Of a stretch of 7,634 nt of DNA, positions 1 through 5,235 are shown one piece after another. The notes under the pieces were generated by a model. The model was not told where the DNA came from and did not search any database. It was given only the letters and a program-made list of their open reading frames with translations. The position numbers were made by a program, and so were the translations under genes. The stretch is from UMGS1124 sp964417835 (GTDB lineage: Bacteria > Bacillota_I > Bacilli_A > RF39 > UBA660). Where the stretch lies: contig CAYQJD010000038.1 in assembly GCA_964417835.1 (NCBI GenBank), positions 1-7,634 on the forward strand, given 5' to 3'. Numbering within the stretch: position 1 is the stretch's first letter; every line of letters begins with the position of its first letter.

Positions 1-4
1 TGTA

Positions 5-11
5 CTCCTTT
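5..11 (-). promoter_or_regulatory. Ribosome binding site of a minus-strand gene lying off the left edge
   Basis: On the minus strand this reads AAAGGAG, a near-perfect Shine-Dalgarno sequence, with four bases (TACA) left before the window ends. A start codon would fall just outside the window. No coding sequence of that gene is inside the window, so its product cannot be named. The site fits with the promoter at 33-63 and implies that the neighbour is transcribed leftward with a short leader. Confidence 0.55.
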
Positions 12-32
12 CAAAAAGTTCTTGATAATTAA

Positions 33-63
33 ATTATATCAAAAAAAGTTGAGTTCTTCTCAA
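33..63 (-). promoter_or_regulatory. Probable promoter for the off-window left gene, with a palindrome over the -10
   Basis: On the minus strand TTGAGA (58-63) and a perfect TATAAT (33-38) are separated by 19 bases, slightly longer than the ideal 17. Transcription would begin near position 26 and reach the AAAGGAG site at 5-11 after about 15 bases. A palindrome with 6-bp arms TTGATA/TATCAA (22-27 and 37-42) overlaps the -10 box and the expected start point, so a repressor could act here. The -35 box lies inside the hairpin at 45-67, so the terminator of whatever comes before and this promoter are merged. The -10 box is strong; the long spacer is the weak point. Confidence 0.45.
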
Positions 64-67
64 CTTT
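41..67 (-). terminator. Rho-independent terminator, minus strand
   Basis: A perfect 9-bp stem, AAAGTTGAG (45-53) with CTCAACTTT (59-67), has a 5-base loop. On the minus strand it is followed by a run of seven T (complement of 41-47, partly within the stem). The plus-strand side has no T-run, so termination is leftward. tRNA-His already has its own terminator at 304-338, so this second one suggests that some minus-strand transcript covers 68-300, or that it is a back-up. It overlaps the promoter at 33-63. Confidence 0.6.
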
Positions 68-94
68 CGCAGTATTTTATATATAAAATTTAAT

Positions 95-217
95 TTAATA
101 CTCATTATTACCCATAAAAACCGTATCTCCTGCCTTGACAATGGCTAGCAAGTCTCCTAAATAATAAATTATTGTTGTTAAAATTGTACTTGAAATGTAA
201 TTAATCGTAACTTTCAT
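95..217 (-). CDS. Doubtful 40-aa hydrophobic small ORF
   Basis: This ATG-to-TAA reading frame encodes 40 residues. It has a short polar start (MKVTINY), an apolar stretch from about residue 8 to 28 (including TILTTIIYYLGDLLAIV) and a polar tail ending GNNEY, the build of a one-helix membrane peptide. A 9-bp terminator hairpin lies 28 bp after the stop. Against coding: no good ribosome site directly precedes the ATG, and the middle uses codons such as GAC, CTA, GCC and GTC that the AT-rich neighbours avoid. Translation could be coupled to the 18-codon ORF that stops 6 bases upstream. I do not recognise the peptide. It could be a type I toxin-like peptide, a gene remnant or chance. Confidence 0.22.
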   Translation of the reverse strand: MKVTINYISSTILTTIIYYLGDLLAIVKAGDTVFMGNNEY

Positions 218-223
218 ATTTTT

Positions 224-280
224 CTACTTAATGTATTTATTTCCATTCCCCGGAGTTTTATTATTAATACCACCTCTCAT
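224..280 (-). CDS. Doubtful 18-aa leader-like ORF
   Basis: An ATG-to-TAG frame encodes MRGGINNKTPGNGNKYIK, a basic glycine- and asparagine-rich peptide. GAGG stands 10 bases before the ATG, a usable but loosely spaced ribosome site. The stop is 6 bases upstream of the ATG of the 40-aa ORF, so it could act as a leader or coupling peptide. It lies downstream of the tRNA-His terminator and no clear promoter of its own is visible. At this length chance is a serious alternative. Confidence 0.15.
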   Translation of the reverse strand: MRGGINNKTPGNGNKYIK

Positions 281-303
281 GTATATGCAACCTCACACAA
301 AAG

Positions 304-338
304 AAAAAAGTCCATAATATCAAGTATTACGAACTTTT
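304..338 (-). terminator. Terminator of tRNA-His
   Basis: On the minus strand the arms 325-338 and 306-319 form a continuous 14-bp stem with two G-U pairs and a 5-base loop (CTTGA in the RNA sense). The 3' arm runs into six T, then C and four more T. It lies about 40 bases after the tRNA 3' end and faces the right way to end the tRNA transcript, and any trpS read-through. Confidence 0.75.
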
Positions 339-348
339 ACTAAACTCT

Positions 349-364
349 CGCACAAAGGTGTGCG
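349..364. other. Small perfect hairpin in the tRNA-His trailer
   Basis: CGCACA (349-354) and TGTGCG (359-364) pair perfectly around a 4-base loop, 12 bases after the tRNA CCA end. No T-run follows on either strand, so it is not a terminator by itself. In the tRNA precursor it would form a compact 3' trailer structure that could affect 3' trimming; that role is inference. Confidence 0.4.
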
Positions 365-376
365 TAAATTTCAATA

Positions 377-453
377 TGGGGCGAAATGTGGGGATCGAAC
401 CCACGCATACCGGAGCCACAATCCGGCGTGTTAACCACTTCACCAATTCCGCC
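377..453 (-). tRNA. tRNA-His (anticodon GTG)
   Basis: The minus strand folds as a complete cloverleaf. The acceptor stem GCGGAAT pairs with ATTTCGC. The anticodon stem CCGGA/TCCGG encloses the loop TTGTGGC with anticodon GTG. The T arm is GTGGG-TTCGATC-CCCAC. The hallmark of tRNA-His is present: an extra encoded G at -1 (position 453) opposite discriminator C73 (position 380). CCA is encoded at 377-379. It is transcribed from its own promoter (466-494), about 6 bases of 5' leader precede it, and it ends at the 304-338 terminator. It is the only tRNA in the window. Confidence 0.97.
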
Positions 454-465
454 ATAAGCATGATA

Positions 466-494
466 ATTGTATCAAACTTTTTTACAATTATCAA
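466..494 (-). promoter_or_regulatory. Promoter of tRNA-His
   Basis: On the minus strand TTGATA (489-494) and TACAAT (466-471) are separated by exactly 17 bases, a strong housekeeping-sigma promoter. The start would be near 459, six bases before the mature tRNA. The promoter lies between the trpS stop codon and the tRNA. A perfect 10-bp inverted repeat, TGATAATTGT (461-470) and ACAATTATCA (484-493), includes most of both boxes, with 13 bases between the arms. Confidence 0.75.
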
Positions 495-502
495 GGACTT
501 TT

Positions 503-1489
503 TTATAGTCTACCTAATCCAATTAATTTCTTCATAGATTCATATATTTCTTTAGATGTATTAATATTAGTTTCTTTTCCTTTATTTAAAAGTTCATCTA
601 AATAGTCACTTTCTAATATTTTATAATATTTTTCTTGAATCATAGCAAGTTCAGAAACTACTTTATCAGCAACTTCTTTTTTGAATTCTCCATAGTTAAA
701 ATCTTTAAAATGTTTTTCAACTTCTTCTTTAGATAAATCACTCAAACTAGCATAAATATTTATTAAATTAGAAATTCCTGGTTTATTAATAGGATCAAAT
801 TTTATTTCATTATCAGAATCCGTTGTAGCAGACATTATTTTTTTTCTAACAACGTTTAAGTCGTCTAGCAATCTTATTATACCTTTTTGATTTTCAGAAG
901 ATTTGCTCATTTTTTTGCTAGGAGTTTGCAAATCCATTATTTTTGTATAACTTTCATTAATTATTGGTTCAGGTATTTTAAACAATTCACTATATTTCTT
1001 ATTAAATCTTATTGCAATATCTCTAGCAAGTTCTACATGTTGTTTTTGATCTATTCCAACAGGAACATAATCTGCATTCATAGAAAGTATATCCGCAGCC
1101 ATCAAAACAGGATATGTTAAAAGTCCAGATGTGAAATTTGCATTCTTTTTAGATTTGTCTTTAAATTGAGTCATTCGAGATAATTCTCCATAATATGTAT
1201 TACATTCTAACATCCAACTTATATTAGCTACATAAGGATTGTCAGATTGAATATATATTATATTTTTTTCAGGATCTATTCCACATGCTAAATATAAAGC
1301 AACTAAACTTTTGATATTTTTAGATAGTTCAACAGGATCTTGGTTTATTGTAATAGCGTGCATATCAGCAATAAATATAAAAGATTCATATTCATCTTGC
1401 AATTTCACCATCTGTTTAATAGCACCTATGTAGTTTCCTAATGTAATAACTCCCGTGGGTTGCAATCCAGTTAATACTCTTTTTTTCAT
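503..1489 (-). CDS. trpS: Tryptophanyl-tRNA synthetase
   Basis: This cytoplasmic class Ic aminoacyl-tRNA synthetase charges tRNA-Trp with tryptophan using ATP. The 328-residue length is typical of bacterial TrpRS. The Rossmann domain opens with GLQPTGVITLGNY, where TLGN (16-19) stands for the HIGH motif. Then come ADMHA (41-45), the tryptophan-pocket segment MAADIL (130-135), GIDQKQH (145-151) and the KMSKS loop (193-197). All signatures are intact. I start at the ATG at 1489: AGGTGA lies 4 bases before it, and the protein then begins MKKRVLTGLQ as family members do. An in-frame ATG five codons earlier (1504) would fall at or before the expected transcript start. Transcription comes from the extended -10 promoter at 1507-1515. 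There is no T-box leader. tRNA-His lies downstream on the same strand. Confidence 0.97.
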   Translation of the reverse strand: MKKRVLTGLQPTGVITLGNYIGAIKQMVKLQDEYESFIFIADMHAITINQDPVELSKNIKSLVALYLACGIDPEKNIIYIQSDNPYVANISWMLECNTYYGELSRMTQFKDKSKKNANFTSGLLTYPVLMAADILSMNADYVPVGIDQKQHVELARDIAIRFNKKYSELFKIPEPIINESYTKIMDLQTPSKKMSKSSENQKGIIRLLDDLNVVRKKIMSATTDSDNEIKFDPINKPGISNLINIYASLSDLSKEEVEKHFKDFNYGEFKKEVADKVVSELAMIQEKYYKILESDYLDELLNKGKETNINTSKEIYESMKKLIGLGRL

Positions 1490-1493
1490 AAAA

Positions 1494-1515
1494 TCACCTA
1501 TCATTTATTATAACA
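1494..1515 (-). promoter_or_regulatory. trpS extended -10 promoter and ribosome site
   Basis: On the minus strand TG-T-TATAAT is a textbook extended -10 (TATAAT at 1507-1512, TG at 1514-1515); no good -35 is seen 16-18 bases upstream. The start point would be near 1500, giving a leader of only about 11 bases that carries AGGTGA (1494-1499). This decides the trpS start in favour of the ATG at 1489 and excludes a T-box or other long leader. Confidence 0.65.
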
Positions 1516-1521
1516 TATGAA

Positions 1522-1550
1522 AAAAGTAAAAACATTTATATTTTACTTTT
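1522..1550 (-). terminator. Terminator at the 3' end of the two-helix protein gene
   Basis: AAAAGTAAAA (1522-1531) and TTTTACTTTT (1541-1550) form a perfect 10-bp stem with a 9-base loop. On the minus strand the 3' arm continues into extra T's. The stem is A/T-rich and so weak, and it overlaps the last codons of the gene ending at 1536. It separates that gene from trpS, whose promoter begins about 10 bases further on. Confidence 0.5.
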
Positions 1551-2132
1551 ATTATCAAATATACTAACTATTCTTGATAAGAAACCATATATATAACTTT
1601 TAAATAAAATTTTTACGCTTTTAAAAACCATTATATTATTAGATTTCTGATCTAAATTATCGTAAGAATAATTTAGATCTACTAATCTTTTTACTTCCAA
1701 TCTAAATAACAAAAAATTATATAAATTATATAAATATGCAATTAAAGAACTAGTAAAAATTAATAATAATGATATATAAAAAACATAACTTCCTAAGAAA
1801 AAACTTAGTATAAATAAACTTCCTAAAAACAACAATAAAATTTCACTTAATAACAATATTAATTTAAAATCATTTTTATTATTTTCATAATAATCTATTT
1901 TTTCTTCAATCTCTACTTTATGGTTTTTAATTATTTCCATAACTTTAACTTTATTAAGTATTGTATTTTCTACTATTTTATAATCGCCATTAGAATTAAT
2001 AATTTTTAATTCATTTCCTCTTTCCTCATATTTAATTATATATTTCTTGAACTTATGATTTAAAAAGTTAATTTTAATCAATTTAATTTTTTTTAACAAA
2101 TTTTTTGATTTTAATCTTATAGCATCTACCAT
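1536..2132 (-). CDS. Unknown basic protein with two predicted membrane helices
   Basis: I do not recognise this 198-residue protein. A lysine-rich amino-terminal half (about 1-88) contains NSNGDYKIVENTILNK, which could be a small beta unit, and a charged helical stretch at about 62-88. Two adjacent hydrophobic helices follow (about 90-112 and 114-136) with only a very short turn, so both ends should face the same side, probably the cytoplasm given the basic flanks. The tail (about 144-198) is again basic and partly amphipathic. There is no signal peptide, catalytic motif or cysteine pair. The ribosome site is GGGGG (2138-2142), 5 bases before the ATG. It has its own promoter and terminator, so it need not work with the upstream ABC transporter. 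The intact frame and good ribosome site make it a real gene; the function is open. Confidence 0.8.
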   Translation of the reverse strand: MVDAIRLKSKNLLKKIKLIKINFLNHKFKKYIIKYEERGNELKIINSNGDYKIVENTILNKVKVMEIIKNHKVEIEEKIDYYENNKNDFKLILLLSEILLLFLGSLFILSFFLGSYVFYISLLLIFTSSLIAYLYNLYNFLLFRLEVKRLVDLNYSYDNLDQKSNNIMVFKSVKILFKSYIYGFLSRIVSIFDNKSKI

Positions 2133-2155
2133 ATTATCCCCCTAAAATTTATAAT

Positions 2156-2183
2156 ATAATACCACTAATAAAATTTTATGCAA
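2156..2183 (-). promoter_or_regulatory. Promoter of the two-helix protein gene
   Basis: On the minus strand TTGCAT (2178-2183) lies 16 bases before TATTAT (2156-2161), and the -10 is preceded by TGG, making an extended -10 (TGnTATTAT). The start would be near 2149, just upstream of the ribosome site. It stands between the transporter stop codon and this gene, where no convincing terminator for the transporter is visible, so some read-through is possible. Confidence 0.5.
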
Positions 2184-2205
2184 GTTTTTTTTAATTAGTA
2201 AATTA

Positions 2206-4623
2206 TCATTCTGTTCTTAAAGCTACTACAGGATCTTTTTTAGCTGCCATTTTTGAAGGAATTAATCCTGCTATAATAGTTAAAATCATACTTATTAATG
2301 TTAATATTATAGCGGCAACAATAGGAAGATTTACTCCAACTATTATTCCTGTCAGACTTGTTATGACATTATTTATTGGTATATTTAATAAAATAGTTAT
2401 TATTACACCTATCAAACCAGAAGTTAAACCTATAATAAATGTTTCTGCATTAAATACTCTTCTGATATCCTTTTTGCTAGCTCCTATCGCTCTTAATATA
2501 CCAATTTCTTTAGTTCTTTCCAAAACTGATATATAAGTAATTATTCCAATCATTAAACTAGAAACTAATAAAGAAATACTAACAAATGCTATTAAAACAT
2601 AACTTATAACATTTACAATAGTAGATACACTACTCATTAATATTCCTACATAATCTGTATATTCAATTTTATCTTTTTCATCTTTATCCTTATTATACTC
2701 TTCTATTATATCTTCTATATAATCTTTTGATTCAAAGTTTTTAGGATAAATATTTATAGCACTAGGATTATCTAAGTCGACTATTCCTAATGTATTTAAA
2801 TTATTCTCGTATGATTCACCAGCTTTAAATGGAGCATTAGTAAAAATATTTATATCTTTACTTTCTTTTTGCTCTTTTGCGATTCTACTATCATTTATAT
2901 TTTCAATAACATATTTTGACAAATCACTTGTATAACCTATTCCACCAGAAGTTTCTATAGTAGAATTAGCATTAGGCTTAATTATACCTACTATGTTTAA
3001 ATTTTCTGATTTTTCTAATAATTTTCTCATATAATTTTCATCAAGACTCATATCTACCCAAATATTTTTTTCTTTTTTATAAATATCTGTATTTAATACA
3101 AGTTTAAATTTAGTATCCAATATTTCTTCATAACTTAATATCGTTTGTTTAGAGCTTTCTACTTTTTCACCTTTCATAATTGTTTTCATCATTTCTTCTA
3201 ACTCTTTTTGACTTTTAAGTCCAAGTGCATATAATGAAAAATCACTTATTTCATTATTTTTATCAATTATTAAAACGGTTTCATTATATTTTTCTGGTAA
3301 TCTACCTTCAACAATATCATATTGGCTTTTTAATAAATCTTTATTATCCGATAATTCAACAAAGACATTAACATTAGCTCCCATTATATTATTAGAAAAT
3401 CCAAATATATCCATCATACTGCTCGGATTAAGTTTATATATTCCTTCATCTAAATTACTATTATATATTTGTAAATCTAATGAATAACTATACTTTATAT
3501 CATTAGCATACTGATCTATCTTTTTTCTATTTTCTTCAATATATTTTTTAAAATCCTTTAAATTATTTGTTTTAATATCCTGACTTACAGAACTCATCAT
3601 ATCCACCATAATATCATTAGAATATACAGCATCTTTATCATGATCAGTTTTATCATTATTTTTAGCCATAATACTTAGCATACTACTAAAATCAACGCTG
3701 TCTTTTTCAATTGTTAATGGATAACTTGTTAAAGTATCCTCCTGTACTTTATTTATATAATTTTGTACTCCATTAGAAATAGATAATATCAAAGAAATAC
3801 CTATTATTCCTATTGAACCCGCAAAAGAAACTAATAACGTTCTTCCTTTTTTTGTAAGTAAATTCCTTAAAGATAAACCTAAAGCAGTTAAAAAAGTCAT
3901 ATTAGTTTTTTTGTCTTTTTTTGATTTCTTTATTTCATCTTTTCCATCATATGGATTTGTATCATTTATTATTTTTCCATCTTTTAAACTAATTATTCTT
4001 GTAGAATAATCATTCGCTAATTCCGGATTATGTGTAACCATAATAACTAATCTATCTTTTGCAATTTCTTTTAATAAATCCATTATTTGAACACTTGTTT
4101 TGCTATCTAACGCTCCTGTAGGTTCATCTGCTAAAATTATTTCTGGATCATTAATAAGAGCCCTTGCGATTGCAACTCTTTGCATTTGCCCACCAGATAA
4201 TTGATTTGGGCGTTTATTAATATGGTCTTTTAAGCCAACACTTTTTAGCGCTTCTATAGCTTTTTTTCTTCTTACTTTCTTACTTATACCACTTAATGTA
4301 AGCGCTAGTTCTACGTTAGCTAATACTGTTTGATGGCTAATCAAATTATAGCTTTGGAAAATAAAACCAACTTTATGATTTCTATATGTATCCCAATCTT
4401 TGTCTTTAAATTCTTTAGTAGAAATATTATTAATATTTAAATCTCCACTTGTATACTTATCTAACCCTCCAATAATATTTAATAATGTTGTCTTTCCACT
4501 TCCAGAAGGACCTAATATTGATACAAACTCATTCTCTCGAAAGTTAATAGATATATTATCTAATGCTTTTTGCTCAATATTATCAACCTTATAAATTTTT
4601 GAAATATTTTTTATTTCTAGCAT
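2206..4623 (-). CDS. MacB-like ABC transporter, fused ATPase and FtsX-type permease
   Basis: This 805-residue membrane protein joins an ATPase of the LolD/MacB type to an FtsX-like permease. In order: Walker A GPSGSGKTT (38-46), Q-loop Q90, signature LSGGQ (142-146), Walker B with D166-E167, H-loop H198; a charged linker (about 225-245); one membrane helix (about 262-284); an extracellular domain of roughly 380 residues (about 285-665); three helices (about 668-696, 728-752, 764-788). The FtsX coupling segment LERTKEIGILRAIGAS (701-716) and the end DPVVALRTE are typical. All ATPase motifs are intact. MacB-type proteins work as dimers that use ATP in the cytoplasm to move the outer domain, extruding peptides, antibiotics or lipids. 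No MacA-like adaptor is present. AGGAGA stands 7 bases before the ATG. The divergent TetR-type gene is its probable repressor. The substrate is unknown. Confidence 0.93.
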   Translation of the reverse strand: MLEIKNISKIYKVDNIEQKALDNISINFRENEFVSILGPSGSGKTTLLNIIGGLDKYTSGDLNINNISTKEFKDKDWDTYRNHKVGFIFQSYNLISHQTVLANVELALTLSGISKKVRRKKAIEALKSVGLKDHINKRPNQLSGGQMQRVAIARALINDPEIILADEPTGALDSKTSVQIMDLLKEIAKDRLVIMVTHNPELANDYSTRIISLKDGKIINDTNPYDGKDEIKKSKKDKKTNMTFLTALGLSLRNLLTKKGRTLLVSFAGSIGIIGISLILSISNGVQNYINKVQEDTLTSYPLTIEKDSVDFSSMLSIMAKNNDKTDHDKDAVYSNDIMVDMMSSVSQDIKTNNLKDFKKYIEENRKKIDQYANDIKYSYSLDLQIYNSNLDEGIYKLNPSSMMDIFGFSNNIMGANVNVFVELSDNKDLLKSQYDIVEGRLPEKYNETVLIIDKNNEISDFSLYALGLKSQKELEEMMKTIMKGEKVESSKQTILSYEEILDTKFKLVLNTDIYKKEKNIWVDMSLDENYMRKLLEKSENLNIVGIIKPNANSTIETSGGIGYTSDLSKYVIENINDSRIAKEQKESKDINIFTNAPFKAGESYENNLNTLGIVDLDNPSAINIYPKNFESKDYIEDIIEEYNKDKDEKDKIEYTDYVGILMSSVSTIVNVISYVLIAFVSISLLVSSLMIGIITYISVLERTKEIGILRAIGASKKDIRRVFNAETFIIGLTSGLIGVIITILLNIPINNVITSLTGIIVGVNLPIVAAIILTLISMILTIIAGLIPSKMAAKKDPVVALRTE

Positions 4624-4643
4624 ATTGTCATCTCCTAAATTTT

Positions 4644-4649
4644 ATTATA
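4644..4649 (-). promoter_or_regulatory. -10 box of the ABC transporter promoter
   Basis: A perfect TATAAT on the minus strand lies about 20 bases upstream of the transporter ATG. The start would be near 4637, right before the AGGAGA ribosome site (4631-4636). No good -35 sequence is seen; its place (about 4666-4672) is occupied by the palindromes at 4661-4679. This suits a promoter that is weak by itself and blocked by a repressor. Confidence 0.5.
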
Positions 4650-4660
4650 AAATAAAACTT

Positions 4661-4679
4661 TGTTACTAGTGTAACACTA
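4661..4679. promoter_or_regulatory. Candidate TetR operator: two overlapping palindromes
   Basis: Two perfect inverted repeats share bases: TGTTAC-TAGT-GTAACA (4661-4676) and TAGTGT-A-ACACTA (4667-4679). Together they cover the -35 region of the transporter promoter, in the gap between a TetR-type gene and its divergent neighbour. TetR-family dimers bind palindromes of this size, so this is the best candidate operator. Which of the two palindromes is bound cannot be told from sequence. Confidence 0.5.
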
Positions 4680-4689
4680 TAAATTATAT

Positions 4690-4719
4690 TTAACAAGTAA
4701 ATAACTTATTAGTTATACA
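4690..4719 (+). promoter_or_regulatory. Possible promoter of the TetR-type gene
   Basis: TTAACA (4690-4695, five of six bases matching the -35 consensus) lies 18 bases before TATACA (4714-4719, four of six matching the -10). The start would be near 4726, at the AAGGAG ribosome site (4726-4731). Other A/T-rich hexamers nearby could serve as the -10, so the exact placement is uncertain. Confidence 0.35.
4701..4719. promoter_or_regulatory. Second candidate operator near the regulator start
   Basis: ATAACT-TATT-AGTTAT (4701-4716) is a perfect 6-bp inverted repeat. The segment TTATTAGTTATACA (4706-4719) matches TTACTAGTGTAACA (4663-4676) at 10 of 14 bases, so the two sites may be diverged copies of one operator. 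It overlaps the likely -10 of the regulator gene and would allow autorepression. Confidence 0.35.
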
Positions 4720-4741
4720 TAATATAAGGAGCTTGTATAAA

Positions 4742-5203
4742 ATGAATTCAAAAACAAAAAATTTAATTATATCTTCGACATTTAATCTTTTAACCGATCA
4801 TAATTTAAATAACCTAACTATAAAAATGATTTCTGAAAAAGCAAATATCTCTAGAAAAAGCTTTTATAATAACTTTAAAAATATAAATGAAGTGATTTCT
4901 AATAAAATTGAATCTCTAGTTTTAGAAATATATAATTTATATATTCTAAATATTAAAAGAAATAAAAATATAAAAAATTATTTTGATATATTATTGAAAT
5001 TTATAAATAATAATATTACATATTTTAAAGTTATTAAAAATAAATTCTTTATAGACTTCAAAAAATGCTTAGATAATTTATTTATAAGTAAAACTAATAA
5101 TAAATATAAATATTTAAAAATATCAGGTTCTATAATAAACCTAATTTTATATTGGATGGATTCAAATATAGATTTAGAAGAATACATTAAAACTATTTTT
5201 TAA
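4742..5203 (+). CDS. Short TetR/AcrR-family transcriptional regulator
   Basis: This 153-residue protein is a probable DNA-binding repressor. Its first 55 residues follow the TetR plan: helix 1 (about 4-19, LIISSTFNLLTDHN) and then the helix-turn-helix (about 25-46), with LTIKMISEKANISRKSFY and the following NNFKNINEVI. The remainder (about 55-153) is helical and rich in lysine, asparagine and isoleucine, with a WMD segment near 138-140. At about 153 residues it is shorter than the usual 180-220, so the ligand domain is small. The ATG at 4742 is chosen because AAGGAG (4726-4731) ends 10 bases before it; a TTG at 4733 would be only 1 base away. It is divergent from the ABC transporter, with palindromes between, so it probably represses the transporter and itself. 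The ligand is unknown. Confidence 0.85.
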   Translation: MNSKTKNLIISSTFNLLTDHNLNNLTIKMISEKANISRKSFYNNFKNINEVISNKIESLVLEIYNLYILNIKRNKNIKNYFDILLKFINNNITYFKVIKNKFFIDFKKCLDNLFISKTNNKYKYLKISGSIINLILYWMDSNIDLEEYIKTIF

Positions 5204-5206
5204 CAT

Positions 5207-5235
5207 AAAAAAATTAAAAGAATTCTTTTAATTTT
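5207..5235. terminator. Bidirectional terminator between convergent genes
   Basis: A perfect 26-bp palindrome (5210-5235) gives an 11-bp stem with an AATT loop; its centre is GAATTC. On the minus strand it is followed by seven T (complement of 5207-5213), ending the thioredoxin-like transcript; its 3' arm overlaps that gene's last codons and stop. On the plus strand the arm ends TTTT-C-TTT, ending the TetR-type transcript seven bases after its stop. Confidence 0.75.

Noticed and set aside
72..101. GTATT/AATAC inverted repeat enclosing a TTTTATATATAAAA palindrome
   Set aside because: All A/T apart from single G/C pairs, with no tail or gene context; expected by chance at this base composition.
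135..163. Plus-strand TTGACA followed 17 bases later by TAAATA, a possible promoter
   Set aside because: The -35 is perfect but the -10 matches the consensus at only three of six bases, and no plus-strand gene or structured RNA follows before the oppositely oriented tRNA.
461..493. 10-bp inverted repeat as terminator of trpS
   Set aside because: The arms are A/T-rich with a 13-base loop and no T-run follows on the minus strand; it coincides with the tRNA-His promoter boxes instead.
887..1120. Plus-strand 77-codon open frame
   Set aside because: It lies wholly inside trpS on the other strand, has no ribosome site and no protein-like pattern; a shadow of the real gene.
2164..2199. ACTAAT/ATTAGT hairpin as terminator of the ABC transporter gene
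   Set aside because: The stem is 6 bp plus interrupted A/T pairs and the minus-strand 3' side is followed by GG rather than a T-run; the overlap with the next promoter explains the bases better.
4733..4741. TTG start codon for the TetR-type gene
   Set aside because: The AAGGAG site ends only 1 base before it, too close for initiation; the ATG at 4742 has acceptable spacing.
4978..5187. Minus-strand 69-codon frame opposite the TetR-type gene
   Set aside because: It is antisense to a gene with a clear domain and ribosome site; long frames on both strands are expected in such AT-rich, lysine/isoleucine-rich coding sequence.
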